Source: Streptomyces triticisoli (GTDB taxonomy: Bacteria > Actinomycetota > Actinomycetes > Streptomycetales > Streptomycetaceae). Taken from it: DNA of 33,890 nucleotides. The DNA is taken from contig NZ_QFDQ01000042.1 of assembly GCF_003270085.1 (NCBI RefSeq), positions 1-33,890 on the forward strand. Reading direction: 5' to 3'. Shown here in pieces: positions 9,441 through 17,036 of this stretch. Below the pieces are notes generated by a model, which worked only from the letters and a program-made list of their open reading frames with translations, ran no database searches and was not told where the DNA came from. The position numbers and the translations under genes were made by a program. How positions within the stretch are numbered: position 1 is the first letter of the stretch; each line of letters opens with the position of its first letter.

Positions 9441-9640
9441 GAGCGCCGCCGGTGGGGATGCTTACGGATCTCCGCCGCAGCCTCGAATGCCTTGGAGCGG
9501 TCACCACGGTCCAGCGCGGCCTTTCGCTGTCGGGTCAGCGCCCTGCATACGTCACATCCGTTTACGGGTGTCCCCTCGATGAGCCACGGATCAGTGGGCA
9601 GTTCTACCGGCGGCGCGGGGAAGCGGCTCGGCTCGGTCAT
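9437..9640 (-). CDS. small hypothetical protein (67 aa), second gene of the coupled trio
   Basis: Begins at ATG 9640, which overlaps the stop of the upstream gene (ATGA). A Pro-rich N-terminus (PSRFPAPPVELPTDPWLI) is followed by a single CDVC pair (NGCDVCRALTRQRKAAL), a basic helix and a His/Arg-rich end (RKHPHRRRS). The CxxC could bind a metal or be structural. I do not recognise the family, though small proteins of this form accompany GntR genes in Streptomyces mobile elements. Confidence 0.65.
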   Translation of the reverse strand: MTEPSRFPAPPVELPTDPWLIEGTPVNGCDVCRALTRQRKAALDRGDRSKAFEAAAEIRKHPHRRRS

Positions 9641-9906
9641 GCCGCCACCTCCGCAGCGTCCATCCGGCGATTACGGCGCAGGATCCGTTCCCGTTCTTCC
9701 GCGCTGGCACGTTCCCACGCGATGACGCACGGCCGGACCAGCGCGGCGGCTTCCCCGTCCAGTGAGGCCGGGGTGAGGCGCTGTACGGGCCACGGTGCGG
9801 GCGCGGCTTCCGGTTCGGATGCGGCGACTTCCGCCCGGTGGTTTCCCTTGCCGGGGAAGAACAACCCACAGAGCCAGCGCAGGAACGCCGCGAGTAGGGT
9901 TCGCAT
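9637..9906 (-). CDS. small membrane-anchored hypothetical protein (89 aa), first gene of the coupled trio
   Basis: N-terminal hydrophobic segment MRTLLAAFLRWLCGLFFPG, then an Ala/Glu/Pro linker and a helical acidic-basic C-terminus (IAWERASAEERERILRRN). It could be membrane-attached or have a cleaved signal; no lipobox is seen. Start at ATG 9906. It is the first gene of a minus-strand trio transcribed away from the GntR gene; the intergenic region contains the GACTAG repeats. Confidence 0.65.
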   Translation of the reverse strand: MRTLLAAFLRWLCGLFFPGKGNHRAEVAASEPEAAPAPWPVQRLTPASLDGEAAALVRPCVIAWERASAEERERILRRNRRMDAAEVAA

Positions 9907-9985
9907 CAGGTCGACTCCATCCAGTCGGCTCAGGCCCGGTCGGGAAGTAGCCGCTTCCTGCCGGGCCGTTCGTTTGAGCCTCCGA

Positions 9986-10007
9986 GACTAGCTGACTAGT
10001 GGACTAC
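9986..10007. promoter_or_regulatory. three tandem GACTAG/C repeats in the divergent promoter region
   Basis: Three hexamers, GACTAG (9986), GACTAG (9994) and GACTAC (10002), are spaced exactly 8 bp apart. They lie between the divergent small-gene trio and the GntR-type regulator, 41 bp upstream of the regulator start. This is a plausible operator for that regulator, consistent with an autoregulated divergent promoter. Binding is inference. Confidence 0.5.
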
Positions 10008-10047
10008 TGCGATAGCGGACCGGCGGAGTAGTGCGCACGCTGATCAC

Positions 10048-10269
10048 ATGAAGCTAGACCGTTCGATTCCGTTTGCCTCGCAGGTTGCCGACGACCTGCG
10101 CCGACGCCTTGACGCGGGCGAATGGAAACCGGGCGACAAGTTCCCGGGAACCGTGGCCATCGCTGCCGAGTACGACATCAGCCAGTCCACTGCCGTGCGC
10201 GCTGTCGGCGTGCTGGTGACGGAAGGCAGGTTGCGAAAGGTGATCCCGCGGGGGTTCTTCGTCATCTGA
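10048..10269 (+). CDS. minimal GntR-type winged-helix regulator (73 aa)
   Basis: The protein is essentially only the GntR DNA-binding domain: PFASQVADDLRRRLDAGEWK, PGDKFPG, then EYDISQSTAVRAVGVLVTEG and a wing ending PRGFFVI. No effector domain (FCD, UTRA or similar) follows, so the length is far below the usual ~230-250 residues of GntR regulators. Start ATG at 10048 without a clear ribosome site, possibly leaderless. It is divergent to three coupled small genes, with direct repeats in between. The likely role is control of this small module, as short GntR proteins do in Streptomyces plasmids and integrative elements. Confidence 0.8.
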   Translation: MKLDRSIPFASQVADDLRRRLDAGEWKPGDKFPGTVAIAAEYDISQSTAVRAVGVLVTEGRLRKVIPRGFFVI

Positions 10270-10422
10270 CGAGCCATCGGCTTTACCTGGCATCGCGCCA
10301 GGAACGTGAAAGGCCCAAACAGCGGTCAGCCGCCGGGGCGCACTAGAGCAAATATGCGGGCCTACTTGGGAACGTTCTTGAGCTGCAGGGTGTTACGAGG
10401 GGTCGACGGAGGGTGAGTCAAC

Positions 10423-10713
10423 ATGGCGCGCACGTTGGGTGATACCAAGTACGCGCAGGGTTGCCGGTTCGAGTGGTTCGACCGACGGCCGGACAACGGG
10501 ACATTTTGCGGGTGGTTCTTCCCGGATGTCCCGGAGGACGACCCGGACGGAACCAAGCGGCTCTGGATCACCGAGATCCTGACTCCGGACGGGGAACCCC
10601 CGAGCTTCTTCGCCCAGCCGGGCCCCGGCGAACCTAACGGGTTCGTCGTCCCTTCGCCGGACATGGCGGCCGGGTACCTCGCGGGCTGGTTCATCGGTCG
10701 GGAGGAATGGTGA
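10423..10713 (+). CDS. hypothetical protein (96 aa)
   Basis: Acidic, aromatic-rich protein: CRFEWFDRRPDNGTFCGWFF, PDVPEDDPDGTKRLWITEIL, and a C-terminus AGYLAGWFIGREEW. Start ATG at 10423, preceded by GGAGGG about nine bases upstream. Its stop overlaps the GTG of the next gene (GTGA at 10710-10713), so the pair is coupled. No family recognised. The pair is bracketed by two GAACGTTC palindromes. Confidence 0.65.
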   Translation: MARTLGDTKYAQGCRFEWFDRRPDNGTFCGWFFPDVPEDDPDGTKRLWITEILTPDGEPPSFFAQPGPGEPNGFVVPSPDMAAGYLAGWFIGREEW

Positions 10714-10943
10714 CCGAGCAAAGGCCCAAGATCATCGGCCGTGAGATCCTGCGGATTGACGCGCTGACCGAGCGCGAGGGACACCGCATGGGCAAGGAAT
10801 GGCGGAAGCGCACAGAGGCCCGCCGTGAAGCCCTTGTATGGGCCCTCCACGTCCTGCTGACCGGCGATCCGACCCAATCTTCAGGAGTCGCCGTAGAGCG
10901 CTTTCTGGGGGTCCTCAAGGCCAGCGCTGGGGCCAGTACCTAG
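10710..10943 (+). CDS. hypothetical protein (77 aa), coupled to the upstream gene
   Basis: The start is taken as GTG 10710, which overlaps the upstream stop and has GGGAGGA at a workable distance; the ATG at 10707 sits too close to that site. Basic helical protein (GREILRIDALTEREGHRMGK, then EWRKRTEARREALVWALHVL) with no known domain. The stop codon TAG forms the first three bases of a perfect 14-bp palindrome (10941-10954). Confidence 0.6.
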   Translation: MTEQRPKIIGREILRIDALTEREGHRMGKEWRKRTEARREALVWALHVLLTGDPTQSSGVAVERFLGVLKASAGAST

Positions 10944-10954
10944 GAACGTTCCTA
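10941..10954. repeat. 14-bp perfect palindrome with GAACGTTC core
   Basis: TAGGAACGTTCCTA is a perfect palindrome overlapping the stop of the preceding gene. A related imperfect copy (TTGGGAACGTTCTTGA) lies at about 10366-10381, before the gene pair. Both have TATGCGG nearby. The role is unknown: operator, processing site or recombination scar. Confidence 0.5.
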
Positions 10955-11005
10955 TGCGGCAGCCGTAGATCGTGATCTTGATGATGTCCGGTGGCTCAGC
11001 CCGTG

Positions 11006-11323
11006 CTACTCGGCGGGCAGCAGCTCGCGGATGGCGGCGTGAGCGACGACCGTGGGACCTTCGGTGATCAGCAGTTCGGTTCCGACGTGGAGGTGCGGTC
11101 TGGCCAGGTCGGGGACGAGGAAGCCGATGTCGGCGAGGGCCAAGCCGTCCGACTGGGCGCCGGTGTGGTGCACCAGGATGCTGAGAAGAGCCGTATCAGA
11201 GCCTGGGAATCTGGCCGTCGCCGCGTACACCGGTGCGGTCGGAGGGCCCGAGCTACGGCCGCCCTGCGATTCGGGCAGCCAGCGGATCTCCGCCACGGCC
11301 AACGGCTCCTTGAGCTCGATCAC
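11006..11323 (-). CDS. hypothetical beta-rich protein (105 aa)
   Basis: The frame encodes a mostly beta protein: YAATARFPGSDTALLSILVH, IGFLVPDLARPHLHVGTELL and ITEGPTVVAHAAIRELLPAE. Strand spacing in the second half recalls the beta-barrel end of translation-factor-like domains (GxLxITEGP), but no family is secure. Start ATG 11323. A lone gene, convergent with the small plus-strand pair. Codon use is typical for Streptomyces. Confidence 0.65.
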   Translation of the reverse strand: MIELKEPLAVAEIRWLPESQGGRSSGPPTAPVYAATARFPGSDTALLSILVHHTGAQSDGLALADIGFLVPDLARPHLHVGTELLITEGPTVVAHAAIRELLPAE

Positions 11324-11464
11324 CGACTCAGGCTATCCGGTGCGGCCGTCGCCGGGGTGCCGCCTCACGGGGACGGCCGCCGCAAGGTCATCGGGTGTTG
11401 TGTGGACAAACGAAGATCAGGCGGTGGCCGCGGGGGCAGCGTGGTGCCTGCCCACTGGCGGGCC

Positions 11465-11700
11465 ATGTTCGACATCGAGCAGGGCATCGACACCTCCATG
11501 AGGGAGGACCGGGCGATGTTCGGGATGCTGTCCGTGCTCGCCGAGCTCCAGCGTGGACTGATCGTGGCAAACACCAACGACGGGCTCGCCTCCGCACGGG
11601 CCCGGGCCGGATCGGCGGGCGCCGGCCGAAGCTCACCGCGGACCAGGCCGCGCTCGCCCAACAGCCCTACGACGAGCGGCGGATCACCGCACCCGCGGCA
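11465..11700 (+). pseudogene. serine recombinase fragment, frameshifted
   Basis: The frame from 11465 gives FDIEQGIDTSMREDRAMFGM and LSVLAELQRGLIVANTNDGL, the end of the resolvase catalytic domain and its E helix. After ASARAR (about 11600-11615) homology continues in another frame as GRIGGRRPKLTADQAALAQQ and YDERRIT, the start of the C-terminal HTH. The N-terminal catalytic part with the Ser nucleophile is absent, and the 3' end merges into unrelated sequence near 11700. It is a remnant of a different recombinase from the one at 940-1791. Confidence 0.7.
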
Positions 11701-12335
11701 CAACCACAGTCCGTTGCCGTCGTCCGTAACCACAACCAGCCGCAGCCGAGGGATGCCGTTCCTGCCCACGCCGCTTTGCAGCAGACCGACGTACACGCCG
11801 AAGCACTCCAGGACCTGCCGGAATGGCAGAAGCTGCAGACCGTGCGCGGCGCCTTCGGGCACCTCTGGCGTGTCATCAAGGATCGGGCCGGGGAACACCT
11901 GGGCCGTCTGGTGGGCGCGGCCGCGTGCAGAACTTCTTCCGCCGAGTCTCACTGCGCGCATGCGAAAAGATCGCCGAGTGGGCACAGGCGGGGGCCGACC
12001 GGCTCCGGCGGGGCGGCGAGGCGGACACCGAACACGGGCGGGACCTGCGCCGGCTCGGGGGTGCCGCCTCCAGCTACAGCTCCCCCGGGCGCGGCCGGCC
12101 GCCGGCGTCGCCGAGCACGGTGGACATCCCGGAGATGCGCAAGCTCGGAGAAGCCCCGGCTCGCCCCCTCCCCGGCGCCGAGGACGGGCGGAGGCCGCGC
12201 GTCTCCACGACGGCCGCACGGGGCAAGCCGACCACGCGGCGCGGGGCGAAGAAGCCGAGCGGCTCCACGGAGCAGGCAGAGCACCTGCGACGCGGCAGCA
12301 ACGAGCACCAGCAGGAACGCAAGCGGACCAAGTAG
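11701..12335 (+). pseudogene. C-terminal remnant of an unknown element-borne protein, frameshifted
   Basis: One frame encodes HAEALQDLPEWQKLQTVRGA and FGHLWRVIKDRAGEHLGRLV. Around 11915-11930 the coding signal moves to another frame: RVQNFFRRVSLRACEKIAEW, AQAGADRLRRGG, then a low-complexity basic tail (TTAARGKPTTRRGAKKPSG) ending HQQERKRTK. Helical content and the basic tail resemble C-termini of large plasmid-transfer proteins, but I cannot name a family. The 5' part is missing; it abuts the recombinase fragment. Confidence 0.45.
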
Positions 12336-12439
12336 CAGCGGAGCTGGCCTGACAGAAAAACCGGTGCCTGGATCGGCCCCTCCCTGAACCGAGGTCGGAG
12401 ATCCGGGCACCCGACTGGTCGGGCAGCGTCTACGCTGAC

Positions 12440-12483
12440 GGAGCCGTCCCAGCGGTCATCCCCCGTGCTGCTGGGACGGCTCC
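12440..12483. terminator. strong hairpin terminator
   Basis: Perfect 14-bp stem (GGAGCCGTCCCAGC with its reverse complement) and a 16-nt loop. It lies between two gene remnants, downstream of the frame ending at 12335 and upstream of the MFS fragment, so it may be a terminator of a gene since lost. Confidence 0.65.
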
Positions 12484-12511
12484 GACACGGTCGGCGTACA
12501 CGCGATACTCC

Positions 12512-12832
12512 TTGTGCCCGGCCGGGGACCTGCTCGACGGCCGGCGGTACATCCTCGCCGACGCGACGCTGCGTCCGCTGTTCTTCAACACCGCTTTGTT
12601 CAACGGCCTGATGGTAGTCGCCTCGCCGCTGCTGGCCGTCCTGATGCTCGGCCGACTCGGGTTCGCACCATGGCAGTACGGCCTCGCCTTCGCCGTCCCC
12701 GCGATCGGCGGGCTGCTCGGTGCGCGGCTGGCCCGACCTCTCGTCACCCGGTTCGAGCAGCCCCAGGTCCTGGCCGTAGTCGGGGCGCTGCGCGCGCTCT
12801 GGCCCGTCGGCCTGGCCTTCCTGGAGTCGGGC
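12512..12832 (+). pseudogene. MFS transporter internal fragment
   Basis: In this frame DGRRYILADATLRPLFFNTA, LFNGLMVVASPLLAVLMLGR and LGFAPWQYGLAFAVPAIGG match the middle loop and TM7-8 of a 12-TM MFS drug exporter, followed by ARLARPLVTRFEQPQVLAV and ALRALWPVGLAFLESG. Both ends of the transporter are missing. At about 12825-12835 the homology stops abruptly and switches to a recombinase tail in another frame, so a recombination junction lies there. Confidence 0.65.
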
Positions 12833-12833
12833 A

Positions 12834-13310
12834 GACAGGCTGCGGGCCGCCGAGGCCAAGGGCAACAAGGTCGGTCGCCGCCCGACCATCAAGGCCCAGA
12901 AGACCGACGCCGTGCGCGCCGCATATCCGGGCAGCCAGTCCATCGCCAGCCTGGCCCGCGAGCACGACATCAGCCGAGGCGCTATCCGTACGGCCGTATC
13001 CGACCTCATGCCCGAGCACACCGCCGGCCACCAGGACACTCCAGCTCCAGAGCTGCCGGTCACCCTCGACATGCCAGGCGAGGTCGCAGACTTCCTCCGG
13101 GCGGCCACGCTCGGCCAAGGCGTGACCGTACGGCGCGGCCAGGGCTACACACTTCGCGTCCGCGCCAAGCCCTCGGTGCACCGTGGACTCCTTGCTTGCT
13201 GCCAACCCCTCGACGGAACCCCGGAAACCCCGGTGGCCCCGGCACAGCGCAAGGTCCGCCGCAAGTACGAGAACCGCGTCAACGCCCTCCTGGCTGACAT
13301 CCGGCGCTGA
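12834..13310 (+). pseudogene. resolvase C-terminal domain fragment
   Basis: From about 12834 the frame reads ADRLRAAEAKGNKVGRRPTI, then QSIASLAREHDISRGAIRTA and VSDLMPEH, the linker and HTH of a serine recombinase. A longer C-terminal extension follows (VTLDMPGEVADFLRAATLG, TVRRGQGYTLRVRAK) to the stop at 13310. The catalytic domain is missing because an MFS fragment is joined upstream. An internal GTG could still give a small DNA-binding protein of about 130 residues, so expression cannot be excluded. Confidence 0.6.
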
Positions 13311-13382
13311 GCAAATCCCGCCCTATTCCGCCAAGATAGGCTCATTACCCCCTTCACCACGTATCTCGGCGACATCCCTTAA

Positions 13383-13493
13383 GGAGCAGACCGCCCACCC
13401 CCACCCAGAGCCGGGCGGTGGCCGAGCGCAGTGCGGGACGGCGCGGCGCCCCCGCCCGGCCCGGAACCTGGCTGGGGGTGGGCGGTCTGCTCC
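13383..13493. repeat. long inverted repeat (21-bp perfect arms, ~110 bp overall)
   Basis: Outer arms 13383-13403 and 13473-13493 are perfectly complementary over 21 bp, beginning GGAGCAGACCGCCC. Nested arms GCCGGGCGG (13410-13418) and CCGCCCGGC (13452-13460) extend the structure. It lies between two convergent frames (ending 13310 and 13548). It could be a bidirectional terminator, a structured RNA or a MITE-like element; arms this long and precise are unusual for a terminator. Confidence 0.75.
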
Positions 13494-13547
13494 GTAAAGT
13501 TCAGTACGCCGGGGTCGGACACAGGTCCAAGGAGGGGCGAAGGGGCA

Positions 13548-13883
13548 TCAGGCGTAGCTGAGGATCAGGAAGGCCAGCACGACCTGAGCCGTCCACTGCA
13601 CCACGACGGTCGCGAGCCTGGCGCCGGTCCACCGGGCTCGGGGCCACGCCGTCGCCGCCAGGCCGGTGGCGACGGTGGTCCAGAAGCAGCCGTACAGAAG
13701 GACGTCAGGAACCGGCGAGCACTCCTCGCCGTACGTCAAGCACCGGCTGCCGCGCTCGCCGGCGAGGACCAGGACAATGCTGAGGACGACCATCGGCAAA
13801 AGCAGCCCGAGTCCCCAGCCGGACCACCGTCGAAGCCTGCGGTCGGTGTCCTGCTGATGGGTGGTTGCCCAAGTCGTGTTCAT
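13548..13883 (-). CDS. small membrane protein (~111 aa)
   Basis: Three hydrophobic segments: WGLGLLLPMVVLSIVLVLAG, VLLYGCFWTTVATGLAATAW and VVVQWTAQVVLAFLILSYA. Between TM1 and TM2 is a loop with two cysteines (RCLTYGEECSP), possibly an extracytoplasmic disulfide. Start taken as ATG 13883; an in-frame TTG at 13895 is possible. No family recognised. Confidence 0.65.
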   Translation of the reverse strand: MNTTWATTHQQDTDRRLRRWSGWGLGLLLPMVVLSIVLVLAGERGSRCLTYGEECSPVPDVLLYGCFWTTVATGLAATAWPRARWTGARLATVVVQWTAQVVLAFLILSYA

Positions 13884-14038
13884 GACCCCAGCCAACCGTG
13901 CCGACGGGGTCCCAGTGATCGGGTCCCGTACTCACACGCCATGGGTATGCATGCTCATCGTCGGCGCCACGATGCCCGATCAACGAGCGGCCCAACAACC
14001 CCTAACCGGGCCGTGGCTACCGTGTTCGGTCAGTGGGA

Positions 14039-14208
14039 TCAGGGAAGTGCGGCGTCCAGGGCCTCGAGATCGGCGCCCTGGGTGAGCTGGTGCACCCGGG
14101 TCGGCGACAGTCCCGCTCTCGCTCGGTCTGCTCCAGTCGCCACGCGGCCCGTTGCACCCGCGCCAACACACGTCGCTCGCAGCGGAACTTCTTCAACCAC
14201 TCCGTCAC
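14039..14208 (-). pseudogene. small helical regulator-like protein, frameshifted
   Basis: From a GTG near 14208 one frame gives VTEWLKKFRCERRVLARVQR and AAWRLEQTERER. The expected continuation AGLSPTRVHQLTQGADLEAL and DAALP with a stop at 14039 is in another frame, so an indel near 14110-14120 is inferred. The GLSPTRVHQL segment looks like a helix-turn-helix seen in small Streptomyces proteins. It could also be two overlapping chance frames. Confidence 0.4.
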
Positions 14209-14479
14209 CCGTGACAGCCTGCCACCCTGCCCCGCCCCGCCCATGAGCGTTCAGGAAATTGAACGCCACAGTGGTGATCCCTGCTCGGATACTCCTCGGA
14301 CCCCGTCGATGCCCATCTCGCGCGGACGACCATCAGGCCTTCGTCGCACGAGCAGCACTGATGCCGCAGACCGAGCACATCGCACCCCGATCGGGGGAAT
14401 CGCCCCAACCTCTGCAACCACACGGCCCCTTCACGAGTCATACACCCGCAAAGCCGCGCATCACGCCTCAGGGGAGATC

Positions 14480-14911
14480 TTGAAGACCCGCACCACTACG
14501 TACGCCGCCGTCCTGCTCGCCGCCGCGGCCGCGCTGACCGCGTGCGACGCCAGCACCAGCAGCGACAGCAGCAAGCCGACCAGCTCCAAGTCCTCGGCCA
14601 CGGCCGAGCAGGAGCTGAGCCAGAAGCAGAAGGAAGAGATCTCCAAGAGCGCCGGCATCCCGCCCAAACCGACCGGCGCGCAGCGGCAGCAGCTCCTCGA
14701 CGCGCTCGCCAAGGCCGCTCCCGACGTTGTCCGCTACGAAGACAAGGCAATCGACGCCGCCCGCAACCAGTGCAGCTCCATCAACAACGGCGGCCAGCGC
14801 CTGGACTGGACAGCCTCCCAGCGCTTCAGCTACAAGGACGTCACCACCAGCGAAGCCCAGGGCAAGGCGATCAACAACGCGCTCAAGGCCTCCGGCTTCT
14901 GCAAGGTCTGA
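14480..14911 (+). CDS. putative secreted lipoprotein (143 aa)
   Basis: Start chosen as TTG 14480, a few bases after GGGGAGA. The signal KTRTTTYAAVLLAAAAALTA is followed by the lipobox Cys (LTAC, about residue 22), then a Ser/Thr linker and a helical domain (QRQQLLDALAKAAPDVVRYE) with two cysteines (QCSSI and GFCKV) likely to pair. Predicted to be anchored on the outer face of the membrane. No enzyme motif; the family looks like a Streptomyces-specific small lipoprotein. A strong terminator follows. Confidence 0.8.
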   Translation: MKTRTTTYAAVLLAAAAALTACDASTSSDSSKPTSSKSSATAEQELSQKQKEEISKSAGIPPKPTGAQRQQLLDALAKAAPDVVRYEDKAIDAARNQCSSINNGGQRLDWTASQRFSYKDVTTSEAQGKAINNALKASGFCKV

Positions 14912-14926
14912 CCTCCGCCTTGGAAA

Positions 14927-14961
14927 GGTCCCGCCGCACGCTCTCCCGTAGCGGCGGGACC
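14927..14961 (+). terminator. terminator of the lipoprotein gene
   Basis: Perfect 11-bp stem (GGTCCCGCCGC / GCGGCGGGACC), 13-nt loop, 15 bp past the stop codon at 14911. Confidence 0.8.
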
Positions 14962-15158
14962 AGGCCTATGCGACATCCCGCGGGTTCGTCCTGGCTTTCA
15001 TCTCCCGTTGCCGCAGGTCAGCCCGGCAGACGGGAGCGATGGATCCGCATGGATCACGCTGGACCTTCGGGATCCTGAAGAACCATCATGATCCCTACAC
15101 AGACGCACAGGCCGAGGGCGACGAGGTGCCTGGTCAGACACCCCATGTCGTTGTGGTG

Positions 15159-16400
15159 TCAAGCGGGCTGAGGGTAGGCGTGGTGTGACCACGCGGTTGC
15201 TTCGTCGTAGGTGGTGCGGGTCTTGAGGCAGCCGTGGAGGATGCCGACGAGCCGGTTGCCGAGCTGGCGGAGCGCGGGGTTGTAGCCGGCCTCGCGGGCT
15301 CGTTGTTTGTCGTAGTAGCGGCGGGCTCCGGGTGAGGCCCGCAGCGCGCAGAAGGCCTGGGTCTGGAGCGCGTCGGCCAGGCGGTTGTTGCGGACGTAGC
15401 GGGCCTGGACGGTGTGGCTCTTGCCGGAGGCCCGGGTGACGGGGCTGGTGCCGGCGTAATTCTTGCGGGCCTTCGCGGACGCGTATCGGGTCGGGTCGTC
15501 TCCGAACTCGGCGAGCACCCGGGCCCCGGTGATCTCCGCGATGCCAGGCATCGAGAGGTAGATCTCAGCGTCCGGGTGCTTCAGAAAATGCGCCTTCACC
15601 TGCTCCTCCATCGCGGCGATCTGCTCATTCAGCGCGATGATCAGCCGGGCGTGGGCGGTGGCGGCGGCCGCGTAGGCGGTGGTGACCTGCTCGGGCAGGG
15701 CGGGCTGCCGCTCGTGGAGCGCGGCCTGGACGGTGGCCGCCTTCGCCTCGCGGTTGCGTCGGCGATGCCGGGCCAGGACGGTGGTGACCTGGGTGCGGGT
15801 GAGCTTCGCCCCGGTGGCCGGGGTGGGCGCCTTGATCAGAAGTTCCAGGGCATCGGTGCCGGTCAGGGTGAGGTCGGCGTAGGCGGTCAGGGCGGCGGGG
15901 AAGTACTCGCGCAGCGTGCTGCGCAGCCGCTGGAAGGTGCGGGTGCGTTCCCAGATCAGGGTCTGGTGGGCACGGGCGACGACCTTGACGGCCTGGGCCT
16001 GGTCGCTGTCTCCGGCGACCGGACGCAGACGGTCGCGGTCGATGCGGACCATGTCGGCGAGCGCGTGCGCGTCGCCCTTGTCGCTCTTGGCCCCCGAGGA
16101 GGCATACCGCTCCTTGAACCGGGCCACTTGCCGGGGGTTGATCGCGTAGACCTGGTAGCCGGAGGCGATCAGGGCCTGGACCCACGAGCCCCGGTCGGTC
16201 TCGATGCCGACGACCACGTCCCCGGGATCCAGTTCGCCGCCGTGGCGGGCGATGAGTTCGTGGAGCCTGGCGATGCCCGCCACACCCTCGGGCAGGTTCG
16301 CGGCCGCGAGCCTGCGGCCGGTCTCGTCCTGGAGCTCGACATCGTGGTGGTCTTCGGCCCAGTCGTCACCGATCAGCAGCAACAAGTCCTCCCCAAGCAC
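15159..16400 (-). CDS. IS110 family transposase
   Basis: 413 residues, normal length. The N-terminal RuvC-like DEDD domain is visible: IGDDWAEDHHDVELQDE, VGIETDRGSWVQALI, INPRQVARFKERYASSGAKS and DKGDAHALADMVR. The C-terminal Transposase_20 part has YLSMPGIAEITGARVLAEFG, KNYAGTSPVTRASGKS and YNPALRQLGNRLVGILHG. IS110 elements lack classic inverted repeats, so the IS ends cannot be fixed here; the sequence ATGGATCC occurs on both flanks (about 15038 and 16449). Appears intact. Confidence 0.93.
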   Translation of the reverse strand: MLGEDLLLLIGDDWAEDHHDVELQDETGRRLAAANLPEGVAGIARLHELIARHGGELDPGDVVVGIETDRGSWVQALIASGYQVYAINPRQVARFKERYASSGAKSDKGDAHALADMVRIDRDRLRPVAGDSDQAQAVKVVARAHQTLIWERTRTFQRLRSTLREYFPAALTAYADLTLTGTDALELLIKAPTPATGAKLTRTQVTTVLARHRRRNREAKAATVQAALHERQPALPEQVTTAYAAAATAHARLIIALNEQIAAMEEQVKAHFLKHPDAEIYLSMPGIAEITGARVLAEFGDDPTRYASAKARKNYAGTSPVTRASGKSHTVQARYVRNNRLADALQTQAFCALRASPGARRYYDKQRAREAGYNPALRQLGNRLVGILHGCLKTRTTYDEATAWSHHAYPQPA

Positions 16401-16621
16401 GTTCTGGACACCGCGTCGTAGCCTGCGGAAGGCGCGGCGCGCGGCCTAATGGATCCAGTGCTCACGCCCCGCGGGGCGGGCACGCCACCCCATCAGCGGT
16501 CTGGCCTCCCGGCCACCAGCAGGGGCACGGTCTGACACCAGAACTCGACTGCTTCCGGCGGCGATAGTGCTCACCTGCTGGCGGCTACGGAACCGAGCAT
16601 TCCCCGGCCCCGTAGCTCCCA

Positions 16622-16864
16622 TTAGGCGAACGACTGCTGCGGCGGTGCGCCGGGCGTACGGGGCCGCCCGAACCACTGGATCGCCGAGCGCTGGGTGAGC
16701 AGCACGACTACGGTGCTGGCACCGCCGAATGGAACGATGCCCCCGGAGTTGTGGTTCGTCGCAGCGCCCATGCCGGCGAGGATCTGCAGGATGGCCAGCG
16801 CGACGGATGCGATCCGGACGCCGTTGCTCGCCTTCGGGTATCGGAGGGCGAGCAGGCAGAGCAC
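16622..16864 (-). pseudogene. truncated small membrane protein
   Basis: 80 residues with two hydrophobic segments (IASVALAILQILAGMGA and PFGGASTVVVLLTQRSA) and a Pro-rich tail (RTPGAPPQQSFA). The frame continues upstream for only a few codons (LTALV) before a stop, so the natural N-terminus with earlier membrane helices seems lost. It may still be a short gene with a GTG start. Confidence 0.4.
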
Positions 16865-17036
16865 GAGCGCTGTCAGCTACCCCGCCGTGGAACGCCCGGC
16901 CGCCGGTTGTCCGCTCGTGGCGGAGATGCCCGGGCACACCTGTGGTGAGGTCTGCCGGCCGGAGGTGCAGCACCTCATGGTGGGCCGAGCCTTGTGGGCC
17001 GTGCCGTGGAGACGACTCTGCCAGTGGCCGGGGCCG

